A DNA stretch of 64,000 bases, taken from Girardinichthys multiradiatus (lineage: Eukaryota; Chordata; Actinopteri; Cyprinodontiformes; Goodeidae). Made by a program: the position numbers and the translations under genes. The stretch covers positions 6,866,740-6,930,739 of the forward strand of contig NC_061804.1 in the NCBI RefSeq assembly GCF_021462225.1, in the 5' to 3' direction. Below the pieces are notes generated by a model. It ran no database searches. It saw only the letters and a list, made by a program, of their open reading frames with translations, and was not told where the DNA came from. Of the stretch, positions 48,739 to 60,714 are shown one piece after another; the first letter of the stretch is position 1; each line of letters starts with the position of its first letter.

Positions 48739-49750
48739 TTAGTACTTTGTTGCACCACCTCTGGCCTTTATAACTGCTTGCAGTCTCTGAGGCATTGACT
48801 TAATGAGTGACAAACAGTACTCTTCACCAATCTGACTCCAGCTTTCTCTGACTGCTGTTGCCAGATCAGCTTTGCAGGTTGGAGCCTTGTCATGGACCAT
48901 TTTCTTTAACTTCCACCACAGATTTTCAATGGGATTGAGATCCGGACTGTTTGCAGGTCATGACATTGACCTTATGTGTCTTTCTTCATGGAATGTTTTC
49001 ACAGTTTTTGCTATATGGCAAGATGCATTATCATCTTGAAAAACGATGTCATCATCCCCAAACATCCTTTCGATAGATGGGATAAGAAAAGTGTCCAAAA
49101 TGTCAATGTAAACCTGTGCATTTATTGAAGATGTAATGACAGCCATCTCCCCAGTGCTTTTACCTGACATGCAGCCCCATATCATCAATGACTGTGGAAA
49201 TGTGCATGTTTTCTTCAGACAGTCGTCTGCATAAATCTGTTTGGAACGGCACCAAACAAAAGTTCCAGCATCATCACCTTGCAGATTCAAGATTCATCAC
49301 TGAATATGACTTTCATCCAGTCATACACAGTCCACGATTACCTGTCCTTAGCCCATTGTAACCTTGTTTTTTTCTGTTTAGGTGTTAGTGATGGCTTCCT
49401 TTTAGCTTTTCTGTATGTAAATCCCATTTCCTTTAGGCGGTTTCTTACAGTTCGGTCACAGACGTTGACTCCAGTTTCCTCCCATTTGTTCCTCATTTGT
49501 TTTGTTGTACATTTTCTGTTTTCAAGGCATATTGCTTTAAGTTTTCTGTCTTGACACTTTGATGTCTTCCTTGGTCTACCAGTATGCTTGCCTTTAACCA
49601 CCTTCCCATGTTGTTTGTACTTGGTCCAGGTTTTAGACACAGCTGACTGTGAACAACATCTTGTGCAACACTGTGTGATGATTTACCCTCTTTAAGGAGT
49701 TTGATAATCCTCTCCTTTTTTTCAAGTGACATCTCTGGTGTTGGAGCCAT
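48739..49750 (-). pseudogene. Tc1-like transposase (broken by frameshifts/stops)
   Basis: Read from 49750: MAPTPEMSLEKKERIIKLLK, first helix-turn-helix of the paired-like DNA-binding domain, then a frame change near 49640. GKHTGRPRKTSK (the GRPR AT-hook-like linker), NVCDRTVRNRLKEMGFTYRK (second HTH) and KKTRLQWAKD follow. The VIFSDES motif with the first catalytic Asp is readable at about 49292-49312 but is followed by a stop and shift. DDIVFQDDNASCHIAK holds the second Asp, and SPDLNPIENLWWKLKK (about 48895-48945) the catalytic Glu. It ends ARGGATKY before TAA at 48739. Length close to the usual 340 residues. All three DDE residues are present, but at least two frame disruptions make it inactive. 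Confidence 0.88.
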
Positions 49751-49869
49751 GATTCATGTCAGTCCTCTTGTTGCAGCAGCTCTCCAGGGTGTGATCACTC
49801 CTTTTTACCTGGACACTAACAAGCAGATTTATTCTGATACAGGTGTTATTGTTTGTAATGACAATTTGC

Positions 49870-50129
49870 AGGGTGATTCCATATTTGTTTTTCCTCAAAA
49901 TTGAGTGATTCCATAATTTATTCCCTGTGCTTCTAAAAATGTAACTGTTACTGGTTACCACAATTATTTTTCGTGATTTCTTTTAGTATTTCTTAAAGCC
50001 AGAAAGTTGCCATTTGAAATGCCTTTAGTTTTTTGTCATGTCTGTGATCTGTTTTTTTTTTCTACAAAATTCAACAACTGAAGGAACATCCTCGGAGACT
50101 GGTGATTCCATAATTTTTGCCAGGGGTTG
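49870..50129. repeat. Right terminal inverted repeat of Tc1-like element
   Basis: Complement of the left repeat. High arm similarity suggests recent insertion or sequence homogenisation. Confidence 0.9.
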
Positions 50130-50139
50130 TAATAGCTAA

Positions 50140-53100
50140 AAACTAATAACTTAGCAAATGGAAAACAGTAGAGGTTGTTAAAAGTGCCGAAGCTGCTATA
50201 TGCTTTATTGATAAATGAGCTGCTAGACCAGGATGTGATGTCATCATACCCACCGTCAAGACGGCCAAACTGTGATTGTATCTGCTTTTAGCCGCCGTTT
50301 TTAATAGTCCATTACTCCATTCACAAATCATCCACAGTGGGGGCTAGTTAACAATATTAAACATCAATTGTCTGAAGGGTCATTGATTTCTAATTTGGCA
50401 AATAATAATTTCTTAAATATAATTTTATTAGAATATGGATGGCTGTTTCAGCCAACATTAAGTATAATTTGTCCAAAAAGTTATTGATTCCAAATTCACC
50501 AAATAATATTTTTATGTAAATTTATTTTATTTGAATATTTTATTTACCCTCTGATATGCATTGTGAACTGGTTGTTAGAACACAAACTAATTGTTGTTCT
50601 CAAACCAAATCTATTGTTGCAAAACAAGTTGGTTGTGTGTTTCAGGGTAACCATTAAAATGTAGTCTTTTAAAAACAAGACAAACAAATCCAAACAAAAA
50701 AACTTAAATGCTTCATTTGCAAGGTGTATACAAATATATTTCTATTTTATTATGACATGTTTTGTTTTTCTGGAAACAGGTCGACCATTATGTTGAAATA
50801 AAAAATAATTGCCCATATTGGTGCACAAAGACCTAAAGGGAAAATCAGCTGGTTTCTAAAACCAGGAATCCTTTTCTGAAATCGTTTGTTTCACATATTT
50901 GCCAGTGGAAGGCCACCAACCCCACAAATGTGTGTCTTTCAGACTGAATGTCATCTGTCGTGTTCTACTGACCCACAACTTGAGCAGGTTGTGTTCCAGT
51001 CCTTCTGTGATGACAGTATCATTATGTTCAGACAGTTTCTTACATTACATTTTTGCTCTGAGCCATGCGAACCTCCGTGTCCTTTCCCATTCTATGGAGA
51101 GTCAGACCCGGAGACAGTGGAGGAAATGTTCCGTTCCTTTTTGTGACAGGCAGGATAATTGGCTCCAGTCACAGACTGTCCACTGGAAAAGCAGGTGCTT
51201 TTCATAGTGGCCTTAGACACATTGGCAGAAGAGCATGCAAAGGTATGAAGAAGCAGAATGCTGTCTGTGGGAGACAGAAATTGGTTTCAGTGATTTTGGG
51301 CTTAAAGGCTTCTTCAAACAGAGTTTTGTCAGAAAATTGGTAGCTATTGTGTAGCCTTGTCTGTGAATAATGTTGTTCTCTGAAAGAAATTTTGCAAATA
51401 AAAACAAAAATGTGAGAAGAGAAAACCATGACTCTGAAGACCCGATATAACTATTTTACACAAATCAGTGCTTGTCCACGTATTAAAGCACACAGATCTA
51501 ATGTTTCTCTTGTTTGGAATCAACCCTAAATGTTTTATTACAAGGTGGAAAGTTCAATTTGTCAGGAGCTTTATTAGATCGTTATCAGAGGGACCACCAC
51601 AGTCTTGTTTTATCTAAATCTTTATTGAACTTTTATGGCTACATTATTCCAAACAGAATCCCAACAAAATGTTTTCTAGAGCTCGGCCACAACTCTGTGG
51701 CTGACTTTCCTGTCCTTTACTCAATGTTGGATAGAGTCATCATTAAGAGTCATTGTTAATAGCATGTCTATATGTCTGGAAGATTAAATGAGTCAGTTTA
51801 GCAGTTGCTTTTTTGTCTCCACAGTCTGATCATGGCCTCTTTTTAGCTGGAAAAAAAAATCCAACATGAGCAACTAAGAACAACAGCATATAACTCCATG
51901 TGTTTTCTTTACTGGAATAAATATTTCCAAAAAGGAGCTATTCTTATTTTTCAGCTGTAACTTAAGTTACACTTTCGATTTTACCTTAGTTCTCTAGAGG
52001 ATCTGTTGCTCTAGAGTGACATCCAGTGGGTTTTTAATGTCACAACCTATACTTGTGCTATTACTGAAAGATCTACATCCTTTAGAACCCATTCACACTA
52101 ACAAAGAGATCTTGCAAAACCCAACTTTTTTCTGTATTTGAACACCTTACCCACATGAAAATGGTTTTGTCACCAGAACCTCAAGGTTAAGATAATCTGT
52201 GTAAACTATGAGAACCACAGTTTTGAGAAACAATGAATGTGTTTCAACTGGAGAAACCTTTTACAGAAACCAGGGTAGTCTTCTGGGCTACTCTTTAAAC
52301 CCCTACATTTCCTCAGCATCTATCAAGGTAACAGCAGAGTAGGGAAATTTATCCCAGAGGAAGTCCCTGGTAGGAATGTTGATATTTTTATTTGCCTTGA
52401 ACTACTGGATATAGTTTATTGGTAGAAGGGGCTTAGTATTTTATATTGGTTACTCTAAATTACACCTGTTTGACAGAGAGAGTCAATCTACAGTTCAAAC
52501 TAATATTTTAGGTTTTTACCATTAATGTTGTGAGGGACAAGCAAAAATGACTGCAACTCTCCTACATTGTTGCATGTGTGTGTAGTTATGTTCCTCTGGG
52601 ACAAACAGCCCAGACTTTAATCATTTAAAGTCTGTGAATGTTACAAATATCCTGAGACTTTGAAATGACTTTAATTTGATTTTAGGGTGTTACTGTTGTA
52701 AAATAATTGCAAGTTATTTCTGTAAAACACCAGGTTGTAATCCCGACTGGAACACTCTCTTCTTTACTCTAATACAAAGGCAAGTAAACACGAAGACCTC
52801 ATCTGCAAATAAGCTTTAACTTTTGTCACACTTTTGTCACAGGTACATGTCCAAATGTTCAGTGTTTCAGTACTTTTTGCACAACTTGCTGTTCTTTAAC
52901 AAGAATCTTACTGGCAAAATCCTGGTGTTTGATCCATGAATCAGTCAATAAATGTCTTAGTTCATTCAGAATTGGTATTTAAACAGTCCTCCTCATCATG
53001 CTGTTCACGTTTTGACATCATGAGACTAAGACAACACCTAACAATTGTTTAGCAGTAACTTACTATTTATTGCGAGGCTTCAAACCGGATGTTCTCAGAC

Positions 53101-53220
53101 GGAAGTGAACACTGAGCTTAGTGTCACAGAGTGTCATCAGCAGGTTGCAACTGAGATACAGAGAGACTTGAAGAGTCACAGAAAGGCATAGAAGTGGGCA
53201 TGCTTTGGCCACATCCCACA
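50140..53220. other. No gene seen
   Basis: Three kb of AT-rich sequence. ORFs of 81-102 codons at 50886-51343 overlap in three + frames, so coding is unlikely. Nothing recognised. Confidence 0.45.
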
Positions 53221-53224
53221 CTAA

Positions 53225-53625
53225 GGACAGCTCAATTGTCAACAGCGCCCTGCGTAACCGGATGATGAATGCCACTCAAATCCAAACACATTAAGGTACT
53301 AGACAGCCTGCAAAGGTACCTGACCACATCACCAGGCATAGTCATCATCTTGCATGGGCCAGGGAGCATTAACCCTAACCCTGAGGTACCTCAAACGCAG
53401 TGACCTGCACTTTCTCCAGACCTGAATCCCATAGAAAGCCTATGGGATCAGCTGAGGCACCGTCTAAAGACTTGTAACTCTGCACTCCCAAAACCTCAAT
53501 GACCTTAGGGTCGCCCTTCAAGAACAGTGTGATGCCATACCTCAGCAGACAATAAGTAGACTTGTGAACAGCATGAGATGTCATTGTCAAGCTGTAATTG
53601 ATGCTGAAGGGCAAATGACACATTA
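53225..53625 (+). pseudogene. Internally deleted Tc1-like transposase
   Basis: The + strand reads ALRNRMMNATQIQ (second helix-turn-helix) and HHLAWARE(H) (linker before the catalytic domain; about 53330-53360), then jumps to LSPDLNPIESLWDQLRHRLK (about 53420-53480), the block of the catalytic Glu. Scattered parts of the C-terminus follow (RLVNSMR-like near 53560-53580, and VIDAEG at 53590-53615). The DNA between, which would hold both catalytic Asp residues, is missing. The 3' end of the element is probably near 53833 (TTTTTGTGAGCAGC, a Tc1-type terminus). Confidence 0.75.
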
Positions 53626-53839
53626 CTGAGACAGTGGCGTTTTTTGTTATGATTTACCCACCACTGTTGTTGGCTTTAGTTTCAATGAATTGTTTGAGAT
53701 AAGGAAATCACCATTGCATGATTCTACTTAAATGCCCCACCTTCATTATATAACACCACTCTAACATGAACATTTTACATTCTATAAATTTCCCGCAAAA
53801 AAACAAATATCCCTAACTTTTTGTGAGCAGCTTAAATTA

Positions 53840-56490
53840 GGGATTCTGAATTTCCTTTAGGTATAAGTTTGTGCATGTGTGGTTTACCCCTCCGCCCAAT
53901 TCCACAGGATTTTAGCAGCCTAATATGTAAAAACATAATGCAGTTATAACTCCATCTTTCTACCCTGGAAAACGAACAGTTTAAATAAATCATTAAAAAC
54001 ACAAAATTATAATGACATGCACGCTCATGATGTGTATATGTGTGTATCATTGAACACATTTGTGGCTTTGTCCTGAATTACAGGTTAATTTGAGGTGGGA
54101 CTTTATTAAATAATATATGTCTGGTTTGTTTTATTAAAGGCTTTAAATTAACTATTAGACAATGACAGGATCAACTGCATACTTTATGATAGCTCTTCAT
54201 AAAAATCTGCTCTTTGAATAGACTCTTTGGGCATGTTCCCATCCTTTTTCACTTTAATCATCTCAGTGGCTGAATGTGTTAAAACACGTTTTTCAAAATG
54301 TTAATGTCATAATCATTTCTGCAACCCACACAGAAGCTGGCAAAGCTTTTAGGTAGCAGTGATTTACTCATCAGTGAATATAGCTCCTCAGCACAGCCTA
54401 TTTCCTAGAGTCTCCTGGGACATCAAATCACTCAGCTTTTCGCTCCCGCTCCCAGATTGAGGTGTGAGGACAACTTTGAATACACTGAGAGTCCACTTTA
54501 CATCTTATTGCCTCTTACAGACATTTCCCTGATGATAGCAATATGAGAAACCTGTTAATGTTACACTGGTCCATCATCTGCCACTTTTAAAGTCAATCAG
54601 TCAGTGGACAATCTGCATTCTCTTTTACTCAATGAGAGGCAACAGGCTATTACATTCCTGTACTCTCCAACTATCAAAAATATCCTTAGAAAGTCTTTAG
54701 GGGGTTAGAAATCATTTCAGAAAATGACAAGATATCCAAATGTCTTTAGCTCTTTTATTGCTTATTTCATGGTGTGACCTTTTATATTATTTGCCTGCCG
54801 CCTGTATTAAACATGCTATCTCTTTCAGCTATCAGCTTAGCCTGATGAGGCAGTTTGAATACAAGAGCAAATATCACATCAAGCAAATAACAACAAAATA
54901 ACTCTGGTATGCCAAAGCTTGCATTTAGAATCACTGCTTTCTGTAGTAAATTCAAGCAACCAATCTGCCACAACAGCCTCTTCTCCTCTGACAAGCTTTA
55001 GCAGCAATTTGTTGCCATTTTGCAGGGGAGATGAAGTTGGATGTGGCTGAGATCAGGGAGCTGTTTTAAACCAAAAGCACACTAAAAAAAAAACAATCTT
55101 TGTTATTAACCTTATTCTTGTTGGGACCACAGCCATGGTTACAACATGAAAGTCCGGTATATTTTATTTTACCAAACTTGAAAACTATGTCAACACCATT
55201 AAGCTCATTTCTCCAGAAAGATTTGGTTCTTATTCAAAATAATATTTATTTAATGGTTGTCTAAAGGTATGCCAATTATTGCCTAAGTTAGTTCCAAGAC
55301 TAACTTAACTTCACTTCCAGATTCTTCCTAACCCAAACATAAACATTGCATGGTAATATTGCATCAATCTTTTGGTCATGGTTTTCAACCATCTTTGATC
55401 AACTTGTTTATATTGTACATAACCAATTAGTCTTCATTATTCTTTAATTCTGCTTGGTAGCTTAGTTGGATTGTTTTAGCATAGTAAAGAGTTTGTTGAT
55501 TGAAATATGTTTGACTTTGAGTTGACTTATTTTTGATAATAAATTCTTGTATTTTAAGAAATTGTGTGAATTCATTCCATGTGTGTGCAGAGTTTATGCT
55601 GTTCAATAATGTCAAAGCTTGGCTCATCCCTTTCAATTGTGTTCTGATGCCACTGCCTTATTAGGCTGGTATTCACAGGACAACCCCTAACAGACCGAAA
55701 TATTATTTAATAAATATTAAAGTATTAATATTAAATATTAAATAATATATACATATTCATAATTACAACACTCTGTGTAAGCAGATTGTTGCCTTACAGT
55801 TTAATAACTCACATAATTTGACAATATGGTTCACATCAAAATGGTCATTTAATGGATCAGAGCTTTGACCAAAATATGGCTGAAAAATGCCTCCCTGAAA
55901 ACAAGTGGATGAGAAACGCAAAAGCACCATCTTTGTTTCATGAGAGACATCGGACTGACAAAAGCAAACAATGGGCATTAGGTGAAGAATGTTGAATTTT
56001 GGCACGTTCTTACTATTGCCTCAGCAAAGAAAGTGTTTTTTGCTCAATCCATGACAAATCAGTTTTTATCTTTTCAGTTTTCAGTGGGGATAAGGATAGC
56101 AATCAATGTTGTTGGGAAGATAATCTACCGCATGTTATGAAGCAGAAGCTGCTTGATCAACACATCCAACTGGTTCCAAAAAAAGTATGTTAGGTTTCTG
56201 ACCTGAGTGAAGTTGAAGTTGTGCTGTAAATTTTTATTTTCCTCGATCACTATGAAGATTTTAAAGTTTAAGTCTTCCAATGTTCCTCAGCCACCACCTC
56301 AGCAACTTTACCTAAAACCAGCTGGTAGAGCTCATTACTTTAAACAGAGCAATGCTGGTTTTTACATGACAAACGCAGCTCACCGAGGTATCATTTACCA
56401 GCACTCTTTTAGGTTGTGCACAAGGAGTTTTTTTTAGGCCCAAACTTAGGATATTTCAGGCAGAAAGAGACAGCATGTTCCCTCAAGGTG
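53840..56490. other. No gene seen
   Basis: AT-rich. An AT-only inverted repeat (TATTATTTAATA ... TATTAAATAATA) lies near 55702-55747. The block at 54420-54660 looks repeat-free and could include regulatory sequence. No exon recognised. Confidence 0.45.
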
Positions 56491-56499
56491 AGTGCAAAG

Positions 56500-57124
56500 T
56501 GACTGTGTGTGCTCTCGTACTTGCTGCTGAGTGAGAACCATTTTTCGCATTTTACCAGCAAAGTGAGGACATTTTGAAAAGTGAGAAAATTTTCTTGGTC
56601 CTCAATTATTTTAAGTGCTGTTCTAGGGTTAGGGTTTAGGCTTAGAACTAAGGTGCGAATGGAGTTTAGGTTATGGTTAGGATGAGGGGTGAACTGGTAA
56701 TGGTTAGGGTTAAGGTCAGGGTTAGGCCATAGAACTGAATGAAAATGAATGGAAGTCAAAGAAAAGTCCCCATGAATATAGTAAAAAATGGATATGTGTG
56801 TGTGTGTGTTCCTGTCTTGGCATCACAGTGAGAACCATTTTCCCGATTTCACCATCAAATTGAGGACCGTTTGTACCAAAGTGAGGACATTTTGCTGGTC
56901 CTCACAACCTATTTTGCTAACGGTTAGGTTTAGGACTAAGGTGTGAATTGACTTTAGGTTAAGGTTAGGGTTAGGCATGCACTGGTAATGGTTAGGTTTG
57001 GGGTTATTGTCAGGGTTAGGGCATAGAAAGGGTTGAAAATGACTCAAAATCAATGGAAGTCAATAGGAGTCAACACATGGTCCTCACTACATATAGCAAA
57101 ACAAGTGTGTGTGTGTGTGTGTGT
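56500..57124. repeat. Tandem duplication of a ~300-bp TTAGGG-rich fish repeat
   Basis: Two units share, in order, GTGAGAACCATTTT, TGAGGACATTTTG, GGTCCTCA, a GGTTAGG-rich core, CTGGTAATGGTTAGG, CAGGGTTAGG, CATAGAA, AATGGAAGTCAA and a terminal (GT)n (56795-56809 and 57105-57124). The first begins near 56510 and the second near 56830. TTAGGG-like hexamers are interspersed but not in register, so this is not an interstitial telomere. Confidence 0.8.
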
Positions 57125-57499
57125 TTGTGCAGCAGAGATGTAGTTCAGCTCTTTGTACAAATAAGGGCTGTTTTTTGCTGCCCTTGTGAGGACCCATACA
57201 GATAATTCAGGCCATAATGTGCTCAAACAGAATCAAGATGGTCTTCTTCAAAAGATTTTATTTCAGAGGAACATCTACGTGTCTCAACTCCCTTATGACC
57301 AAAGTTATATACAGGTGACCTGAATCATTTGTTTATCTAGAGTGTAGAATACGGTGGTCAACAGGTGAAAATATAAGTTATGTTTTCCTTCATGTCTTTT
57401 TTTAACAAGTTGTTAATATTGTACAATATTATAAAACAGCAGCATATCTACGTTAGCAAAATTAGCAGGCAACTTCCTCTAGTGGTCTGGTGTACTTCC

Positions 57500-57690
57500 G
57501 TTTTAACTTAGTTTGCAGCTTGTTTTTTCTTGCTGTTTTTGCCATTTGCTGGTTTTTTTTTTCGTATTTGCAGCATTTTTCTGTAGCATTGGTTTTTTGT
57601 GTTTTTGTGTTTTGGAGTTGCATCATTTATGTGTTTGCAACGCATTTTTACCATTTGCGGCATTTTTAACTGTTTACTGCACGTATCAAA
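57500..57690. repeat. Repeat shared with 42020-42200
   Basis: See 42020-42200 for shared landmarks, e.g. GTGTTTTTGTGTTTTGGAGTT followed by GCATCATTT. Confidence 0.6.
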
Positions 57691-57699
57691 AACATGCAG

Positions 57700-58790
57700 T
57701 GAGTGAATCCTCCAGCTGTTTTATCAAAGACAAGTTCAACTTTCATGGGGATTTTATGAAACTCATACCACTCCTGAATTATAGTTTTAACCGATTGATA
57801 GAAGTAAAATATGATAAGAATGTAAGGAAAGAAACGCTAACCACATTTGTTTTTGGGTTCATTTGTGAAATGAAAATTTCTAAATTCTCAGGTAACCACA
57901 CTGCAAACATTTATCTTCTAATGGTCAACAACATTTATCCTCAAAGCCATGAATTACACAAAGAATAATGTTTTTTTAGTTTACTTTATGCAAATAGAAA
58001 ACAAAACTGTATCAATGCAGGAAAATTCGGTTCCACGTCCAGTTTATCCCACTCTAATCCTCTGTCTGTACCTGGCATTGTATGATGCCTTAATTGACGT
58101 TTTAGCAGAACGTTTAAGCAGCACAAAACAGTACACACTAATTTTGCTAGACTTCAAGGTTGGGGGCAACTTCGCTTAGGTTTTATTTTTGCTCTAGGAA
58201 CTACGAAGCTGGGGTCTTTGGGGTTTTCTATGGAGATTAGAATACACTTTGACAATGTATGGAAGATAAACATCTTGTTATGCAGGAGCAGCTGTGTAGC
58301 TAACGGCAGAGGAGACAGCCAACAGAATAAGCTGACTGATTGAGGCTGCAACAAAAAGTGTGTCCTTGGAGACGAAGACTGAGCAAAAGAGCCGTTTCCT
58401 GAGCAAGGCCTAGGCCTGACCTGCATGAAACAACTACATATTTAGTTGGGTCATGTTCTGAACTGCAAGAAGATCAGTTCAGAACCTAGTGGACTGTTCT
58501 TCCTTTGTTATGTCTTTAAATGGGGTGACAGAGCCTTCCTTTCGGATGAGCTGTTCCTATATATGTATTAGACTTTTTTTTTTACTTTAAATCATTCCCA
58601 TTTTTGAAACAGCACAATCCTTGAGTTTAAATTCAATTTAAATTCAGTATATATTTTGGGGCCATTTCACAATTAATGCAACCTCAGGATACTTTATAAG
58701 AAATGTAAAACAAATGCTCAAGTCAACCCAATCATTAAGGAATACTATCTATGCTAAACAGGATTAAACAAAGTGTAACATTCAAAACAT
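57700..58790. other. No gene seen
   Basis: An ORF at 57513-57968 starts in the repeat. A segment at 58040-58170 encodes YTLILLDFKVGG, vaguely like the LLDLSAAFD motif of LINE reverse transcriptases, but too short to call. Confidence 0.35.
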
Positions 58791-58794
58791 TTGT

Positions 58795-58945
58795 AAATCC
58801 AGATGTTGCCTTGCAGCAAGAAGATCCAGGGTTGGACTCCTGGCTTGCAGTTTTTCAGCATGGAGTTTGCATGTTCTTCCCATGCATGTGTGGGTTCTCT
58901 CTGGGTACTCTGGCTTCATCAGTCCAAAAGCATGACTGTTAGGCC
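58795..58945. repeat. Fish interspersed repeat, inverted relative to 8481
   Basis: GTTGCCTTGCAGCAAGAAGATCC, GGGTTGGACTCCTGGC, AGCATGGAGTTTGCATGTTC, ATGTGTGGGTTCTCTC, GGGTACTCTGGCTTC, AGTCCAAAAGCATGACTGTTAGG. This is the opposite strand of the family at 8481-8790, beginning at the tRNA-like end. Confidence 0.75.
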
Positions 58946-58949
58946 TAAA

Positions 58950-59585
58950 CCCAGGTGCTCACCTGAACATTAAAGTTACACTTTCTACAGCTTTAAAAAA
59001 AAAAACAGTAACTCTAACTCACCATTAAGCAAAGAAAACCAAAGAGAGTATTTCAGTGCAAACACCGGTTGTCATCTTTCAAGAATGGAGGGGGAAGGAT
59101 TATGATTTGGAGTCTTTTACAGCCACATGACCTGGAAACAGCAACTCCTTACTGTATATTTTGTTGTTTAGCTACTTTAAACTGCAGACTTAAACCAAAA
59201 TAAGCCATTGGTTTAAAATATTATTATTTCACTACCCTTTCATTTAAATCTTAACATACCTCTTATTCTTAGTGAGAATATCAAAGATATTACCAAAAAT
59301 ATAACAGATGCGTTTACCGAAGAAATGTACTGCTGCCCTTGTTCAGATTCATTTATGAGCTTTTGTCTCTACCTTGTGGTGTATAATGCGATTGCACGAT
59401 GGTTTAGTCCATTCAGAATAAATGCGGTTCAATAATCAAACTGCGCCTGGAATTATACAGAGTAATTTACAAAAGGTGTTTTATTAAATCTTCACTTTTG
59501 TAGAGTTTAAAGTGGTAAAAAAAACATAATCAAGATTTGTAATACACATTTACAGTGGCGATTCGAGGCAAAACTTGGCCACGAA
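58950..59585. other. No gene seen
   Basis: AT-rich sequence between the repeat and the GATA array; nothing recognised. Confidence 0.4.
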
Positions 59586-59590
59586 TACAC

Positions 59591-59793
<203 letters not shown>

Positions 59794-59939
59794 AACCGCT
59801 CAACTAAATATTCAATTTTTGCGCTGTGTAATTGAAGGCCATTTAATTGTTTACAACGTCACATTCAACGCCTTTTCATAGTAGAAAACGGTTGAAGACT
59901 GATGTTTTCTACAGCAAATAGGAATATAGATTTTGCACA

Positions 59940-60528
59940 TTAAGCCCGCCTATCGGGAGAGGTTGACCAATCACCGTCCAGGGCACGAACTTCCGCTACA
60001 CAGACGGCATGTTCCATTGTACCGAGCAGTTCTAAAAGTGTCGCAGTTTTAAAAGGTGCAGACTTTTAGAATTTCGTTAAAGTTGCTTTGATCGCTGTGA
60101 CCAGTTGTTGCTTCTTAGTGAGGAAATCAGATGAAGTCGTTAACGGCAAAGTAACGGGCAACTGCCGAGGCAGAGTGTGGTGGTTCTCACCGAAGGAATT
60201 CCAGCCTCAGCGGCGGCTCTTCCACCTTCTTCCGCCGGTTAGCACCGTAGCTAAACAGCGCTAACCGCGTTTTTTTACGAACGTGAATCTGATGAGTGGA
60301 ATGTTTTTAACCCGGAGGAATCTCAGTTCGAGTCGGTCAGACACAGACGACGAAGGCTGTTAGCTCCGTGATTAGCCGCTAAACTCAGTTAGCTACTTAG
60401 CTAGCTAACTGCCGGGTTGATTTGTACAAAAACCTTTTAAAAAAACAGCACGACCTGTAAGTCAGATACAAACGTTGTTCTGGTGAATAGTTATTGTTGG
60501 GATTGAAATTTCACTACAACCGCGCAGA
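59940..60528 (+). promoter_or_regulatory. SAP30L promoter, CpG-rich region and 5' leader
   Basis: Base composition changes sharply here from AT-rich to CpG-dense, continuing into exon 1. A CCAAT box lies at 59967-59971 (GACCAATCAC) and an ETS-type ACTTCCG at 59989-59995. No good TATA box precedes the gene, which fits a housekeeping CpG-island promoter. The segment up to the ATG at 60529 reads as 5' untranslated leader; I cannot place the transcription start precisely. An in-frame stop at 60484 closes the frame upstream. Confidence 0.7.
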
Positions 60529-60714
60529 ATGAATGGGTTCAGCACAGAAGAGGACAGCCACGACGGCCCGCCAGCTCCTCCGTTTTACGGCCAGAGCTGC
60601 TGCCTGATCGAGGACGGAGAGCGCTGCGGCCGCTCGGCTGGAAACGCCTCCTTCAGCAAGAGGATCCAAAAGAGTATATCGCAGAAGAAGCTCAAGCTGG
60701 ACATTGACAAGAGT
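60529..60714 (+). CDS. SAP30L: SAP30L coding exon 1: Sin3/HDAC complex subunit, N-terminus
   Basis: This exon encodes residues 1-62 of SAP30-like protein, a nuclear and nucleolar adaptor of the Sin3A-HDAC co-repressor. It begins MNGFSTEEDS, the SAP30L N-terminus rather than that of the paralogue SAP30, which has a different and longer Ala/Gly-rich N-terminus. A proline-rich linker is followed by GQSCCLIEDGERC. Cys24/Cys25 and Cys33 are the first ligands of the family C2CH zinc module. The conserved block NASFSKRIQKSISQKKLKLD follows at residues 39-58, ending DIDKS. The start is supported by an A at -3, an in-frame TGA at 60484 upstream, and family alignment. The exon ends exactly at the GTAAGA donor in phase 0. 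The ORF reading on past the donor is intronic. Linker length varies in the family. Confidence 0.95.

Larger units (their letters stand above)
48450..50129 (-). mobile_element. Full-length Tc1-like transposon with ~250-bp inverted repeats
   Basis: A 1680-bp element bounded by CAACCCCTGGCAAAAATTAT and its complement, flanked by TA at 48448-48449 and 50130-50131 (TA target duplication, diagnostic of Tc1/mariner). Inverted repeats extend to about 48707 and from about 49870, nearly identical. Each holds two direct copies of AATTATGGAATCAC (48464 and 48662 at left; complements at 49905 and 50102 at right), about 198 bp apart, the IR/DR arrangement known for transposase binding in Sleeping Beauty-type elements. 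It encloses a transposase pseudogene on the - strand. Confidence 0.92.

Noticed and set aside
50886..51343. Three overlapping + strand ORFs of 86-102 codons
   Set aside because: Three frames open at once in one stretch argues for chance, and none resembles a known protein.
56620..57020. Interstitial telomere repeat
   Set aside because: TTAGGG-like motifs are scattered and out of register within a duplicated dispersed repeat.
58040..58170. LINE reverse-transcriptase motif (LILLDFKVGG)
   Set aside because: Match too short and lacking neighbouring RT motifs.
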